From contig PUDQ02000119.1 in NCBI GenBank assembly GCA_002964805.2, forward strand, positions 1-64,000: 64,000 nucleotides of DNA. Reading direction: 5' to 3'. The DNA is from Trametes villosa (lineage: Eukaryota; Basidiomycota; Agaricomycetes; Polyporales; Polyporaceae). Position numbers and translations under genes: made by a program. The notes under the pieces are model-generated. The model worked only from the letters and a program-made list of their open reading frames with translations. It had not been told where the DNA came from and did not search any database. The first letter of the stretch is position 1. Each line of letters begins with the position of its first letter. Shown here piece after piece: positions 9,989 to 21,195 of the stretch.

Positions 9989-10601
9989 TACACGTACATG
10001 CCTAGTAGTCCTCATTGAACATGGTCTTGTACTGATCCAGCCCATTATTCATGTGAACAGGTTTACCGACCTGGTACTCGTGAATGAAATACCAGGCTCT
10101 GTGACCTAGTGGGGTGAAGTGCACTATTTTCATGCCCAGGCTAATGCTGAGCTGCTTGAGCGCATGAGTGCACAATGTCTCTGAGTGCTCCACCATCAGT
10201 TTCAGAAAGCAGAGTGAAGGGGAAAATACGAAACTATCAAAGTAGACACTTGGAGAGTCACTGTGAACCACAACATATACAACACGAGTGGTGGATGGGC
10301 TGCTATTAGGGTGCTTGTTGCGCAGGCGAGGTGTTCATCATTCGTGGCAGCAACAATGCACTAGAGTTCTCAACAAAGGTTGGTAAGAAGCAATGTACCA
10401 GGGAATGAGGTAATGGCCAGGATCGAGGGTGATGCAGGAATGGCTGGGGTGTCACAGAAATTTCTTGTGGTAATCAATGGGTGTTGGGGAATTGTTCACA
10501 AGTGGCACCTCATAGTAGAGATGCCCACCAGCTGTGCCATAGTCAGACCAGTACTCTCTAATTGAGTCAGGCAGTTTGGATGGGAGCCTGATTGGGATTA
10601 T
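9989..10601. other. Gene-free stretch
   Basis: I see no supported gene, LTR or repeat terminus here. ORFs are short and lack recognisable motifs. Confidence 0.5.
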
Positions 10602-12447
10602 GATTGATGAGGAACAAAGAAATCCTTTCTTATGGGGTGAGCTCCCAGCCAAAATGTGTAACACCAAGTTGACCCTGTGGAATTTTTTTGAGACTCAGCT
10701 AATCAGACCTTAGACCTGAAATAAGTGCCCTATAGAACTTTCACATACAAACCTGGGGTTAGGGTCACAATCCATCAGAAACTCTAGGGTTAGAGACTAG
10801 ATCATGCACACAGCCACTCTGACTGCTTGCTAGCCTTGCTCTAATGCTCACCAGTGGGTTCCTGTGTAACCCTAGGTGGCACAGCATGGGCCATCACTCT
10901 GCCAACCCCTACCTAAAGCAGCAGAGGGTGCTAGCAATGTCTCCATGAGGGGCATACACATCACTCATATCTTAACAGTAGAATAGTACTATGGTTAGCC
11001 CTCTGTTGCAACCATACTTCACTTATGTACACTGAGGTGATGACAACAATCACAACAGCCAAGTGCAATACTTTAATAGGCAAAGTCTGCAAGCCCTGGT
11101 GCAGATCAAGTGCAGGCAGCTAGGTATAACTGCCTTATTTAGTCATCAGTGCTACGTGGGCTGGGCGCACTGCGCTTGATCATTGCAAACACTACAATAA
11201 CTAGATTGGTAGCTGTGCCGAGTGTTGTACATTATATTTTTGCATGTACTGTAGTTTTGACAACTTAGGATCACAATCAATGCCTCACTGGCTGCTACAG
11301 GGGCCTATAAAATGATATAAATGGCAATGATTGCATAATCATGGAGCATCAAGGGGTTGAGCTATGACACTGTACCCTCATCAGATAGGGCTTTAGAGCA
11401 GCCACATAATGGTGTATATAATACATGCAATTTGGATACAAACTTGGGGAGGTGTGAGCCTAAAGGTGGCCATCATGGCTCTCAGTAGGCACTATCAATT
11501 GGCATCATGCTGATTACTGACTATACAGGTAGTCACATGCCACCATTAGATAGCCCTTAAGAGCACCTTCCAAACAATACGCTACACATGCATTTTGGAT
11601 CAGAACTAGGCACGCCGTGGCCAAAACACTGCCAAAAAGTGCCTGGTTTGCAAAAAATGCTGGGTAGGGTCCTTGGGTACTAGTAGAAGTCATGGGCCCT
11701 GCGACTTCCACTAGGGCTGGTTGGACTTGGCCATACAATGTGTTTGTGCACTTATTTTGCAGATAGATCAGGCTCCAGGAGGCTTGCTTCAAATAGCAGT
11801 AAAAGCACTTGAGCACAATAAATAAAGGGTATAGGGCAGCAGAAACAGTCACATCAGGTAGCCCTTGACTCCCATAAGTTTATTTTGAAGCAATGATATA
11901 CACTATTTTGTAAGGAGACTACTGCACAACCAGTGATTTACTGGTTTCTTGCTTGTGTGGATAACATCTCAATGGTTTGAAGGAACAGAGGGGTGCTTGT
12001 ATCACAGATACACCCCCATACACTGCCCAGACCTAAGCAGGGTCTTATAAGATTATAGTTAGAAGTTGAAGTTGACTGTACACTGCTGTACAGGCTTAAT
12101 AACTGGTTTATATGTCCTTCTGACAAAGTATTGTGGAGGATATATTGGTCATTGATACACATCAACACCCTCATAATGTAGAGCTCAGAAGCACCTCCCT
12201 AATGGTATATGTTGCGTGCTAGTTAAAGCAGAAGTGAAGGAGCAGTGGCCAAAAGGACTAGAGGAGGGGGCAATAATGTAAGCTATGGCTGAGAACAAAC
12301 AAGTACAAAGCAGGAGGCACAACAACGCAAATCCGCGTCGGTGTGCCTCCTGTTTTGTATTTGTTTGGCTCCCAACACAAATGCTTTTATTTTGGGCCAC
12401 AGGATAGTCCAAATATTAAATATCATATGTCATCAGAAAGCTATTAC
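10602..12447 (+). repeat. R repeat copy 2, about 1.85 kb, noncoding
   Basis: Starts GATTGATGAGGAA followed by TTTCTTATGGGGTGAGCTCC, and ends TCATATGTCATCAGAAAGCT. The next base starts R copy 3 with the same opening motif, so copies 2 and 3 are in direct tandem. Both contain the H2 and H1 hairpins at equivalent positions. No ORF longer than about 110 codons has coding character, so this looks like a non-autonomous element or a duplicated noncoding unit. Confidence 0.75.
12304..12359. repeat. Hairpin family H1 in R copy 2
   Basis: Arm 12304-12320 (TACAAAGCAGGAGGCAC) pairs with 12343-12359 over 17 positions with a single G-T wobble. The central loop carries AAATCCGCG. See the H1 copies at 14136, 14722, 23323 and 29481. 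Confidence 0.85.
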
Positions 12448-13522
12448 GATTGATGAGGAATGAAGAAATCGTTTCTTATGGGGTGAGCTCCCAGCCAAAA
12501 TGTGTGAAGCTGATCCGACCCCGTGGGAAAATATTTTGAATCTCAGCTAACAAATCATTAGATCTGAAATAAGCGCCACATACAAATTCCACATACAAAA
12601 TTAGGGTTAGGGTCACAATCCGTTAGAAACTTTAGGGTTAGACCCTAGATTGGCCACACAGCCACTCTGACTGCTTTCTAGCTTTGCTCTAATGCAGACT
12701 GCTCGGCGCCTGTGTAACCCTAGGTGGCACAGCATGGGCAATCACCCTCCCTATCACTGTTTAGAGCAGCAGGCTTGCTTGTAGTGTGCCTATGAGGGTA
12801 ACCACCAGTTACTTTGGCAGTATGATAGTGATGGTACAGTAAGTTGACATCGGGTAGCCAGTCAGTTGTCACACTCTGGTGAAGTAATTAATGCTCAGGT
12901 TGCTCAACGGCAATGCTTTATTACACAAATCCTGTACGTCCAAGTACACATCCAAGGGTGGATAGCTAAGTATAAGTGCCTGATTCAGGCATTGCCAAGG
13001 TGCACTGTGGTGCATTCTTTGCCCTTGAACTTGATACAACAGCTTAATTGGTAGTTATATCAAACATTAGACATTGCATGCCTATATATACTAAAACACT
13101 AACAACCCAGTATCACAATCCATGCCTTGCTGACTGCTACACACATTTGTGGGCTGATAAAAAGTGAGATTGTGCCAAATGGAATATGAAGAGCTTAGGT
13201 GGGAGGCTTGTACCCCAATCAAATAGAGCTTCAAAGCAGCTTCATTATGGTATATAGCACATGCATTTTAGGTCGAACCTGGAGGCACTATGAGCAAAGA
13301 GGTGGCTGCCATGGCAGTTATGGGGCACTTTCAGGCAGTGTTTTGCTGAATACTGTGCATTGTCATATGCAATGCTATGGTTTCTCAGCACCATTACATA
13401 GCTCTCAAAAATTCCTTCCTAACAGTATACACCACTTGTAATTTGGATAGAAAATGAGCGCACTATGGTAGATATACCACAAAAAGCGCCCATTTTTCAA
13501 AAGAATTTGGCCAAGGCCCTTG

Positions 13523-13565
13523 GGCGCTAGTAGAAGGCGCGGGGCCTGCGACTTCTACTAGCGCC
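13523..13565. repeat. Hairpin family H2 in R copy 3, 14-bp perfect stem
   Basis: GGCGCTAGTAGAAG (13523-13536) pairs perfectly with CTTCTACTAGCGCC (13552-13565), with a 15-base GC-rich loop. It is longer than the copy-1 version because the outer GGCGCT/AGCGCC also pairs. Confidence 0.85.
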
Positions 13566-14135
13566 GAACGGACTTAGCCATATCTCGCCTATTTTGCAGG
13601 AGGAAAAAGCCCCAAGAGCTCTGCTTCAAAATGTATTAAAACAGCTTTAGTGCAATGAATAGAGGGTATAGAGCCACAGAAACAGTCACATCAGGTAGCT
13701 CTTCACCACTAGTGTATTATGAAGCAAAGATATACACCATTTAGTAAGGAGACTACTGTGTAAATAGTGATTTACTGCTTTTTGGCTTGGTGAACAAGAC
13801 ATTGATGGTTTAAAAATGCAGAGGGGTGCTTGTATCACAATTACACCCCTGGGTACTTTCCAGACCTAAGCAGGGTCTAATGATATTATAGTGATCAGTT
13901 AAAATTGTCTGTACACTGCTGCACAGGCTGAGTAAGTGATTTATATGTCCTTCTAATAAAGTTTTAGAGAGGAGATGATGGTCATTGATATATAGCAATA
14001 CCCCCATGTTTTAGAGCTCATGAGCACCTTTCTAACGGTATATGACACATGCCATTTGAAGCAGAACTGGAGGGGCAGTAGCCAACAGAATTGGAGGAGG
14101 GGGCAATAATGTAAGCTGTGGCTGAGAACAAACAA

Positions 14136-14193
14136 GTACAAAGCGGGAGGCACGACAACGCGGATTCGCATCGGCGTGCCTCCCGCTTTGTAC
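14136..14193. repeat. Hairpin family H1 in R copy 3, 19-bp perfect stem
   Basis: GTACAAAGCGGGAGGCACG (14136-14154) pairs perfectly with 14175-14193. The flanking AAACAA and TGTTTG extend the stem with one mismatch. The loop contains GCGGATTCGC, the reverse complement of the GCGAATCCGC found in the copy at 23323. Confidence 0.88.
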
Positions 14194-14284
14194 ATGTTTG
14201 GCTCCCAACACAAATACTTTCATTTTGGGCCACTGGATAGTCCAAATATCATGTATCATATGTCATTAGAAAGCTATGATTGAG

Positions 14285-14520
14285 TAGAATCCCATGGTGT
14301 ACAAATGGTGATGTAGTATCTACCATAGCAGTCATGGTTAGAACTTCAATTCCCCATTAGTGCTACAATTCAGCCACATTCAGCCTCTATGGTCCATACC
14401 TCAGTGTAATGAGTGTGCACAAACCCCCCAAGTATTATATACCATTGGATTCAGCTTTTCAATCCCAATCTAATGGGATATCCCATTCACTGTAAGAGCG
14501 ATCACAGGCTGCATAAAGGC
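14285..14520 (+). repeat. S repeat copies (14285, 17057, 18216, 18607; reverse at 23040)
   Basis: Shared blocks are CCATTAGTGCYACA, TTCAGCCACAT and CCCAAGTATTATA followed by TTGGATTCAGCTTTT. Copies lie at about 14285-14520, 17057-17260, 18216-18480 and 18607-18790, with a reverse copy at about 23035-23240. No ORF. They appear attached to R and T repeat material, so S may be part of a larger composite. Confidence 0.65.
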
Positions 14521-14721
14521 TCAAATTGTGCTCAAAATGGCTGCAGTGTATAGTATAATCAATTTGTCCAGGGTCTTCAGCATGATATCATGGCCCAGTC
14601 AATGAAATATCACCTGCGGTGTGCTAGGGAGACAAATGTTGAAGTGTTACATCCTGTTGAATGTATTACATCAAGAGGAAAGGAGGGACATTGATGTCAG
14701 CTATAGCTCCAAACGAATAAA

Positions 14722-14776
14722 ACCAAAGCTGATGGCAGGGGATGCAGAATCCGCGTTCCCTGCCATCAGCTTTGGT
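14722..14776. repeat. Hairpin family H1, variant arms, 19-bp perfect stem
   Basis: ACCAAAGCTGATGGCAGGG (14722-14740) pairs perfectly with 14758-14776. The loop holds AATCCGCG as in other H1 copies, but the arms read GCTGATGGCAG instead of GCGGGAGGCAC, with every change compensated on the other arm. Confidence 0.88.
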
Positions 14777-14973
14777 CATGTGGCTCATCATACAAATCCC
14801 TTTGTATTTTGAGCTCAGGTCGTCCAAACAAGATGAAACAAATGTTTGCAGGAAACAGTCGGCGGTCGGGTGGTTGCGCTTGCAGTTGCTACAGATCGGG
14901 CGAGTGTTCGCCCCGGAAGCGCGCGCGCCTTGAGCGGACAGAGCGACGTCCGTCGACGAGGTGGGCGGGTTAA

Positions 14974-16532
14974 GTTCACCTTGAAGCAGGCGCTGGTGAA
15001 TCTGGAGACGCTGGAACTGCTCTCGAGGAGGAGTTTCGCAGCATCCGCGAACTCGGGGTTTACACCCTCATCCCTCGCTCTTCTGTCCCGGCCGGCCATC
15101 GCGTGATGCACGGCAAACCCGTCTTCCGCTTGAAGCGGGACGAGACCGGCGCGCCAGTGCGTTTCAAAGCCCGCTGGGTTTGCAAGGGCTACGAGGCTGT
15201 TTGGGGACAGGACTTCACGCGCACGACTTCGCCTACGATGCGAATGGAGTCCTTCCGCGTCCTGCTGCATCTCGCCGGTTCCCTCGACTGGGAGTTATTC
15301 CAGGTCGACGTGAAAACGGCTTTCCTCTACGGCGCTCTGCCAGATGACGAGATTTGTTACATGGAGCAGCCCCGTGGCTTCGAGGAGCCCGGCAAAGGGT
15401 CCTGGGTTTGGGAACTGCATAAGGGCCTGTACGGCATGCCGCAGGGCGGACGCACCTGGAACCGGACGATGCACGAGCATCTCACCGCCAAGGGCTTTAC
15501 TCGCACTGCCAGCAAGTACTGCGTGTACCATCGCACGACCGACGCTGGCACCGTCGTCTTCGGCGTCCACGTCGACGACATGCTCGCCATCAGCAGTACG
15601 CCCGCCGCTCGCGCCGAGTTCCTCTCCGACCTCCGTGACGCTTGGTCCATCTCAGATCTTGGCGACGCTTGTTTCTGTGTCAGCATCGCTATTTCGCGCG
15701 ACCGTGCCTCCCGCTCTGTTCGCATCTCCCAGACGGCGCTCATCGACAAGATCGTCTCCCAATTCGGTCTCGCGGACGCTCACCCCGTATCGACGCCAAT
15801 GGAGAGCGGCTGTAAGCTATCGCGCGAGGACGCCCCCCAGACTGACGACGACCGCCTTGCCGCGCAGAGCTGGCCATACCGAGCTCTCGTCGGCAGCCTG
15901 AACTATGTCGCTGTCGGCTCTTGTCCGGACATCTCCTGCGCCGTCCAACAGCTCGCTCAATTCCTCGATTGTTACGGCCGGGCTCACTGGGAGGCCGCCA
16001 AGCGCGTTGCGCGCTACCTCAAGGGCACTCGCGACCTCTGGCTTCACCTCGGCGGCGATCGCCCTGCGTACCTGCTAGGCTACACGGACTCGGACTGGGC
16101 CTGCTGTCCGGACTCTCGTCGCTCCGTGGGCGGCTACTGCTTCTCTCTCGGGTCCGGTATGGTCTCCTGGAGCGCCCGCAAGCAGCCGACCGTCGCCGAT
16201 TCGTCCACGGAAGCTGAATACATCGCTGCCGCTGAAGCGCCAAGGAAGCCGCCTGGCTCCGCGCCGTCCTCGCTGCTGTTGGTTTCCCTCAGAACCACGC
16301 CTCGCCACTCTGCGCCGACAACCAGGGCACGATCACCCTCTCATGCGATCCCTCCTTCCACGCTCGCACGAAGCACATCGAAGTCAAACACCACATTCTC
16401 CGCAATTACTGCAACTCGGACACCCTCACGATGCATTGGGTCCCTTCCGCGGACAACACTGCCGACATCTTCACGAAGCCTCTCGCGGTGCCGCAGTTCC
16501 TGCTCCTTCGCTCTTATCTCGGGGTGCTCTGA
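14974..16532 (+). pseudogene. Ty1/copia Pol fragment (RT and RNase H), frameshifted
   Basis: The frame is open from about 14974, just after a TAA, through the RT start (EEEFRSIRELGVYTL, about 15025). RT motifs include FKARWVCKGY, DVKTAFLYG, LYGMPQGGRTWN and the catalytic HVDD (about 15571). RNase H has YTDSDWACCPDSRRS and SSTEAEYIAAAEA. A one-base loss at about 16239-16246 shifts the frame; in the next frame the domain continues with KEAAWLRAVL, ADNQGTITL, ARTKHIEVKHH and DIFTKPL, and ends at TGA 16530-16532. Gag, protease and integrase are absent, so the element is truncated on its 5' side. It is not closely similar to the copia elements at 24 and 32 kb. Confidence 0.88.
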
Positions 16533-16773
16533 AGACCTCCATTCGAGGAGGAGTTTTGGCGGCTACGCGCGCGTTTCGCGATCACGTGTACGTGTTACGA
16601 CACGCGAGCACATCTCTCGGTGGTATCCGTTCGCTCTTCCGATGCTCTCTCCCCCACGGCCATTCTATCCTGTCCCCTCACACATCGCTGTCGTTTACCC
16701 CTACATCCATTCCTTCCCTTCCTCCATTGTATCATCCCACTCAGCTACCGTCCCCCGTTCTCACTGTTCGCGC

Positions 16774-16783
16774 TGAGGAGGAG
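16774..16783 (+). promoter_or_regulatory. Polypurine tract of the truncated copia
   Basis: GAGGAGGAG immediately precedes the TGTTAAGC that opens the LTR. A similar GAGGAGGAG at about 16545 follows the pol stop and may be a duplicate. Confidence 0.6.
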
Positions 16784-17053
16784 TGTTAAGCGCCCTAGGC
16801 GCGGAACATCGCGTGGTTGCGCACGGACCCGTTACATAAGCTGAGGGGCTGATATATCTATCATCGCGTACCTGAACTTACCCCCAGTTGGTTACATCCA
16901 CCTGCGGGGTAAGTGCGATTCCCCCATCTATGATACTTCCGTCCCTGACCATGTACCTAGACATCCCCGGTTGACCGGTGTTCAGGTACATACAATCAGT
17001 TGGTTACATCCACCTGCGGGACATCCCCGGTTGACCGGTGTTCAGTTTCAACA
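16784..17053 (+). repeat. 3' LTR of the truncated copia, 270 bp
   Basis: Opens TGTTAAGCGCCC and closes TTTCAACA. Inside, GTTGGTTACATCCACCTGCG occurs twice (about 16889 and 17001) and ACATCCCCGGTTGACCGGTG twice (about 16962 and 17022), indicating an internal duplication. The 5' LTR is absent, so a target duplication cannot be tested. Confidence 0.78.
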
Positions 17054-17260
17054 AGGTATGTTGTAATGTCCACTATAGCACTCACAATTAGAGCAACAAT
17101 TCCCCATTAGTGCCACAGGCCAGCCTCATGGAGCTTCTCTGGTTTATATCTAAGTCCTTTGTGCACAAACCCCTAGAGTGTTATATGTCCATATGTCATC
17201 AGATTCAGCTTTCGAAGCTCTATCTAACCGTACACCCTCAATATCCCAAAAATAGTTACA

Positions 17261-19083
17261 GGCCTTGAAACCATCAGTTAGTGTTAGACCACCTACTATA
17301 CATAACAAGTGAATATGTAAAACCCTTGTTGATATGCTGATTGAGCATCACTGTAGGTGGAATATATATGAAAATGCCCCTACATACAAGTAGTAAACAA
17401 CTACGCTCCTACTAACAGTGGAGATAGCAAACCAAGTCAATCCCTCAGATCTATAACTGCTGATTTCACTGGCTGCATCTGATGTCTATATTTCTAGTCT
17501 TGTTAGGCTGTTTCTGCTGATAAAATCTCTATGGTTTGAACATGCTTAACACAAGGGTTTGGACAATGTATAAGTCAGTATAATGAGCAAGAAAGGAGGT
17601 CAAATCATTGTAAGCTTTAATCAGTATCTCTACACAAACTGCAACTCTGACACCAAATCAATTACCCCTGAATGGTGAACATCATAGCTGATGTAACTAG
17701 AGCACACAATCATATAAAACACTGAAGAGCAATACTAGTGTTCAAACATCTGGAGATATAATCAGTAAGGCCAGCCCTTTTATGCTAGGCTGAAATGCTC
17801 CATTAATCAGATGCCAAAAATCAACTCAGTTGCTTGCATTGCTGTAGAAGATGTTCTCCAATAATACAATTACAGCATCAGACTCCAACAATACTCACCC
17901 AATCAAGGGCAGTGTCCTGTGTGTATTGCTTGTCCCAGATGTGAAATATTTAGCACTCCTAGTACTCTTTAGCAAATGTCTTTTGGCCTTACTACATACA
18001 AAGAGTAGGCAGGTGCAAATCAACATGATGTTGTTAGTGAATGTTGAACTTCGTTATATGGAGGTACATCCAGCCCCCTTTTGTCAAAGCCACACAGTGC
18101 AATGCTACATGTTAGCTATTTAGCATACTTAGAGATGTTGATATATGATGATAATCCTCTGCAAAACCTCATCAATCGGACATGCCAGTATTGGCCCTCT
18201 TCCCCCAAGTGAATGAGTAGAACACAATGGTGTACAAGTTGTGATGTAATAACTAATGTAGCAGTCATAAATAGGGCAACAAATGCCCATTAGTGCCACA
18301 ATTCAGCCACATTTAGCTTCTATAGCTCATATCAGTATAATGTGCACAAACCCCCCAAGTATTATACACCATTGGATTCAGCTTTTTGAACTTTATTCAA
18401 TGAAATGATACTCACAGGCTGCATAAATACTCAAATTGTGCTGAAAATGGCAGCAGTGTATAGTATAGTCAAATTGTCCATATTTTTAGGTGTTACATCT
18501 TGTCGAATGCATTACATCAAGACAAAAGGAGGGATGAGCCTTAGATAGTCCCAATAAAATGGACCAAGTGTTGGTAGGAGGAAACTACCTATGAGTAGGA
18601 TCACAATGTGTGAAAGGTAGGGTGTAATTCCCACTGCAAGACCAACTAATAGGACTGCAATTCCGCATTAGTGCCACAGCTCAGCCACATCCAGTTTATC
18701 TGGCTCCTATCTGAGTACTTCATGTACAAATCCTCAAAGTATTATATATTTTTGGATTTAGTTTTTTGATACCTACATAGTGGGGTAGATGATATGCCCT
18801 AGCAATGACCATAGATAGCATAAATTATGAAACATTCCCAAAATGTTGTAGTAGGTAGTGTCAGATCACCCAGTTCTACACAAATATAATGTTTGTATAT
18901 ACCTGGTACCAGGTTGTAGATATTGTGTCACTGACTGTCTTATTATCTTCACTGTAGTTTTATATCCTTACAGTAGTTCAACCACTAGCAAATTGCAATA
19001 TGAAACAATATTTCATAATCATACTCTATATCAATAACAAACCTCACTCATCATCAATTGTACCTGCTGGAAACCGCCCTCTC
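17261..19083. repeat. Gene-free repeat block (S and T copies)
   Basis: T repeat copy 2 lies at about 17930-18212 and S copies at 18216 and 18607. The rest is AT-rich DNA without ORFs of coding character. Part near 17700-17800 resembles 63790-63850, so this is dispersed repeat sequence rather than unique spacer. Confidence 0.55.
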
Positions 19084-19733
19084 TGTTAGGGCCGTGCTGG
19101 TTTCAAGTCCGGAACCGGTCGGAGTTGACAGCTCTGAAGCACGGGAAAGTGGAGCTCTGAACTCCAAAGGCACGGGATAGCAGACCTGGAGCTTCAGAGA
19201 TTAGACTTATTGGATGTAGCGGAGCAGAAGTCCCAATGGAAGCCCACACAAGGGAGGACTTCAGTGAAGCTATTAGCAATGCTAGAGACCCTTGCCACTT
19301 GTCCTCAGATTTTAGAGGTGCACAGGTCCGATGTCTGGAGGTCTAAAACTGAAATGTCAGACTTACTGGACTAGGAAGGTCAGAGCTACTGGATAACGAG
19401 TGGAGGAAGTGGAAGAAGTACTAAGTAGCTATAATATACCAGCTACGTATATAAGGACTACGAGCTAATTGTTATGCTGCAACAATAAGAACGGACCAAT
19501 AAGGAAGGTAGAAAGCAGAGTAACATTGGAGTTCAGGGGAGACAATAAGTCTATTGTTATGAAAGGTACGGCATGATGAAGGGTTCAGAATATAAGGCGA
19601 AAAGTGGAGTAAGTAGGTCTGAAAAGTCGGACAAGCGGAGTTAGGTCCAATAAGTGTGGAGTAACTGGAGTTAATTCTGATAAGTGCAGACTTAGCGGAC
19701 CAAAAGCGGAGTAAGAGTGGACGGGGCATAACA
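19084..19733. repeat. Solo LTR B, related to solo LTR A
   Basis: Begins TGTTAGGGCCGTG and ends GGGGCATAACA, and follows LTR A in order throughout (for example CCACTTGTCCTCAGATTT, TTACTGGACTAGGAAGG, CAGACTTAGCGGACC). Its flanks (CTCTC before, AACAG after) do not match, so one boundary was rearranged or it derives from an element that lost one end. Confidence 0.82.
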
Positions 19734-20111
19734 AACAGGTACAGTGTAACAAGAAATGGAGATAATGCAACATACTTGGACGGTCCAAAGAGCCTGAGAG
19801 CACCTCTACAAGATGCATCCAGTTGTATGCAATTTTGTGCAGTTTTGGTGCAGTGATCGCCTGATTATTGCTGGAGATGAGGCCTCAGTTTGTGTGTATG
19901 AGACATCTCTTGTTTTCCTAGCCAGTCCAGAGCGTGGTATGGTGAAGCAACAGCTATGGATGGTGCAGATAGAATGTATAAAGCAGCTGAAAGAGCTTTA
20001 TAGGTGAAGGTGAACCACCAGCATTGCATGAGGCAGGGATCCATCCCGGGTCACTTGCATTCTGTAACCCTAGCCTGGATCTGGGTCTGGGTTTTCCCAG
20101 GTCTACCCAGG

Positions 20112-20455
20112 CTAGACCTGGGCCTGTTGTCCCCATTCTCGTAGCTTAGCCCAGAGAATTTTCTGGTCCACCAATGGGAAGGTCTTTGTGAGATTGACCA
20201 GGGCTATCCAGACTATCTTGTGCTGTGCCTTTGCCTGGTTGATGATGGTGCACAGGGTGAAGACCCTGTTTTCAGTCTGGAATCTGGAGCAAAAGCCATT
20301 GTGCAGAGGCGGTACAAGATCTTGTTTGACCGCCCATTTGCGCATCCTGTGGTCGATCAGCAACATCAAGGTCTTGAGTAGGCAACTCTTGAGGCCGATG
20401 TTGCGGTAGCCAGAGGGGTCTGCTCACTTTTTGCTCTTCTTTGGTACTGCAGCCA
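20112..20455 (-). pseudogene. LINE-type reverse transcriptase fragment
   Basis: Read on the minus strand, the product contains PSGYRNIGLKSCLLKTL, a DHRM box, LVPPLHNGFCSRFQTEN and WIALVNLTKTFPLVDQ, the block order of non-LTR retrotransposon RTs (RT motifs 1-3). The expected Asp in the catalytic YVDLTKAFD-like box is replaced (ALVNLTKTF), and a TGA interrupts the frame about 20 codons before PSGYRN. The YADD-bearing palm region and everything 3' is missing. It is a dead fragment. Confidence 0.72.
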
Positions 20456-20582
20456 GGGCAGAAGTTTCAGTGGACGAAGGTGCAACTGCTACGCCTATTA
20501 GGCGACAAGCAATTGCACCCAACCAAGCGCCCAAGCAGCCCCGCCAGCAAAGATATTATAGCTGACGGGCACGCACATAAAG

Positions 20583-20656
20583 GCGTCGGAGCGGAGTCGA
20601 ACCATTGTTCCCCAAACCTGAGCTGCCCGCCTGTACCGCTAAACCACAGTCGACGC
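20583..20656 (-). tRNA. tRNA-like sequence with A and B boxes, possibly degenerate
   Basis: On the minus strand, TGGTTTAGCGG (complement of 20636-20646) fits the internal A box and GGTTCGACTCC (complement of 20593-20603) fits the B box, 32 bases apart. The ends GCGTCG and CGACGC form six pairs like an acceptor stem, and CTGT/ACAG could be a D stem. The T stem has a mismatch and I cannot fold a convincing anticodon arm or name an amino acid. It could be a decayed tRNA gene or a tRNA-derived SINE head. Confidence 0.4.
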
Positions 20657-20942
20657 TATGAGTCCAGGTGTCGATCTCCAGGCCGCCGGAATCCTGTCGC
20701 GGTGTGGTTCGTCCGCTCAAAGTGGCCCCTGCTCCGCTCACCGTTCTCCGGGTGTCCCCATTCCCCTTCGCTCGGTCAATGTCGCCTGCACTTCAGTCCA
20801 CAACATCTCGCGCGCACACTGAGGCTCACCTGGCGAACACGTGCGTGTGAGCCCGATCTGGTGCTCATTGACTTGCAGGCACAATCACCCGATCGATCCA
20901 GGCAAGTTCCGTGTTTGCACTGTCCGGTCAACAGATTGGTCA

Positions 20943-20999
20943 CCGCTACCTGACGTTAAGCCTCGTCAGATCTGCTACCTGACGTTAAGCCTCGTTAGA
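20943..20999. repeat. 30-base direct repeat
   Basis: CTACCTGACGTTAAGCCTCG is repeated after 30 bases, followed by TCAGATCTG in the first copy and TTAGATCTC in the second. A short local tandem duplication. Confidence 0.75.
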
Positions 21000-21195
21000 T
21001 CTCGCACACGCACCCTTGCACAGTGCCACTCTCGCATACATTACCGGACAGCACCACCACCGACCGTCTCCATCCCTTCCCCCTATGACCTGATCGCCGC
21101 CCTCATGGTCCCCCTCATCTGCTCGCCTCCACTTTTCTTGCTTGGTAGATCTACTACAGACAATAAATCTGATTTCCATGAGCTCCTCCCCATTC

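Larger units (their letters stand above)
12448..14277 (+). repeat. R repeat copy 3, about 1.83 kb, noncoding
   Basis: Collinear with R copy 2 from the GATTGATGAGGAA start to the TCATATGTCATTAGAAAGC end. Contains TTAGGGTTAGGG at about 12604, which belongs to the repeat consensus rather than to a telomere. No gene seen. Confidence 0.75.

Noticed and set aside
12600..12615. TTAGGGTTAGGG, like two telomere repeats
   Set aside because: The same place in R copies 1 and 2 has GGGGTTAGGG only, so it is part of the R consensus and not an interstitial telomere array.
20441..20953. 170-codon forward ORF over the tRNA-like unit
   Set aside because: No domain or composition signal; overlaps the pol III-type boxes on the other strand.
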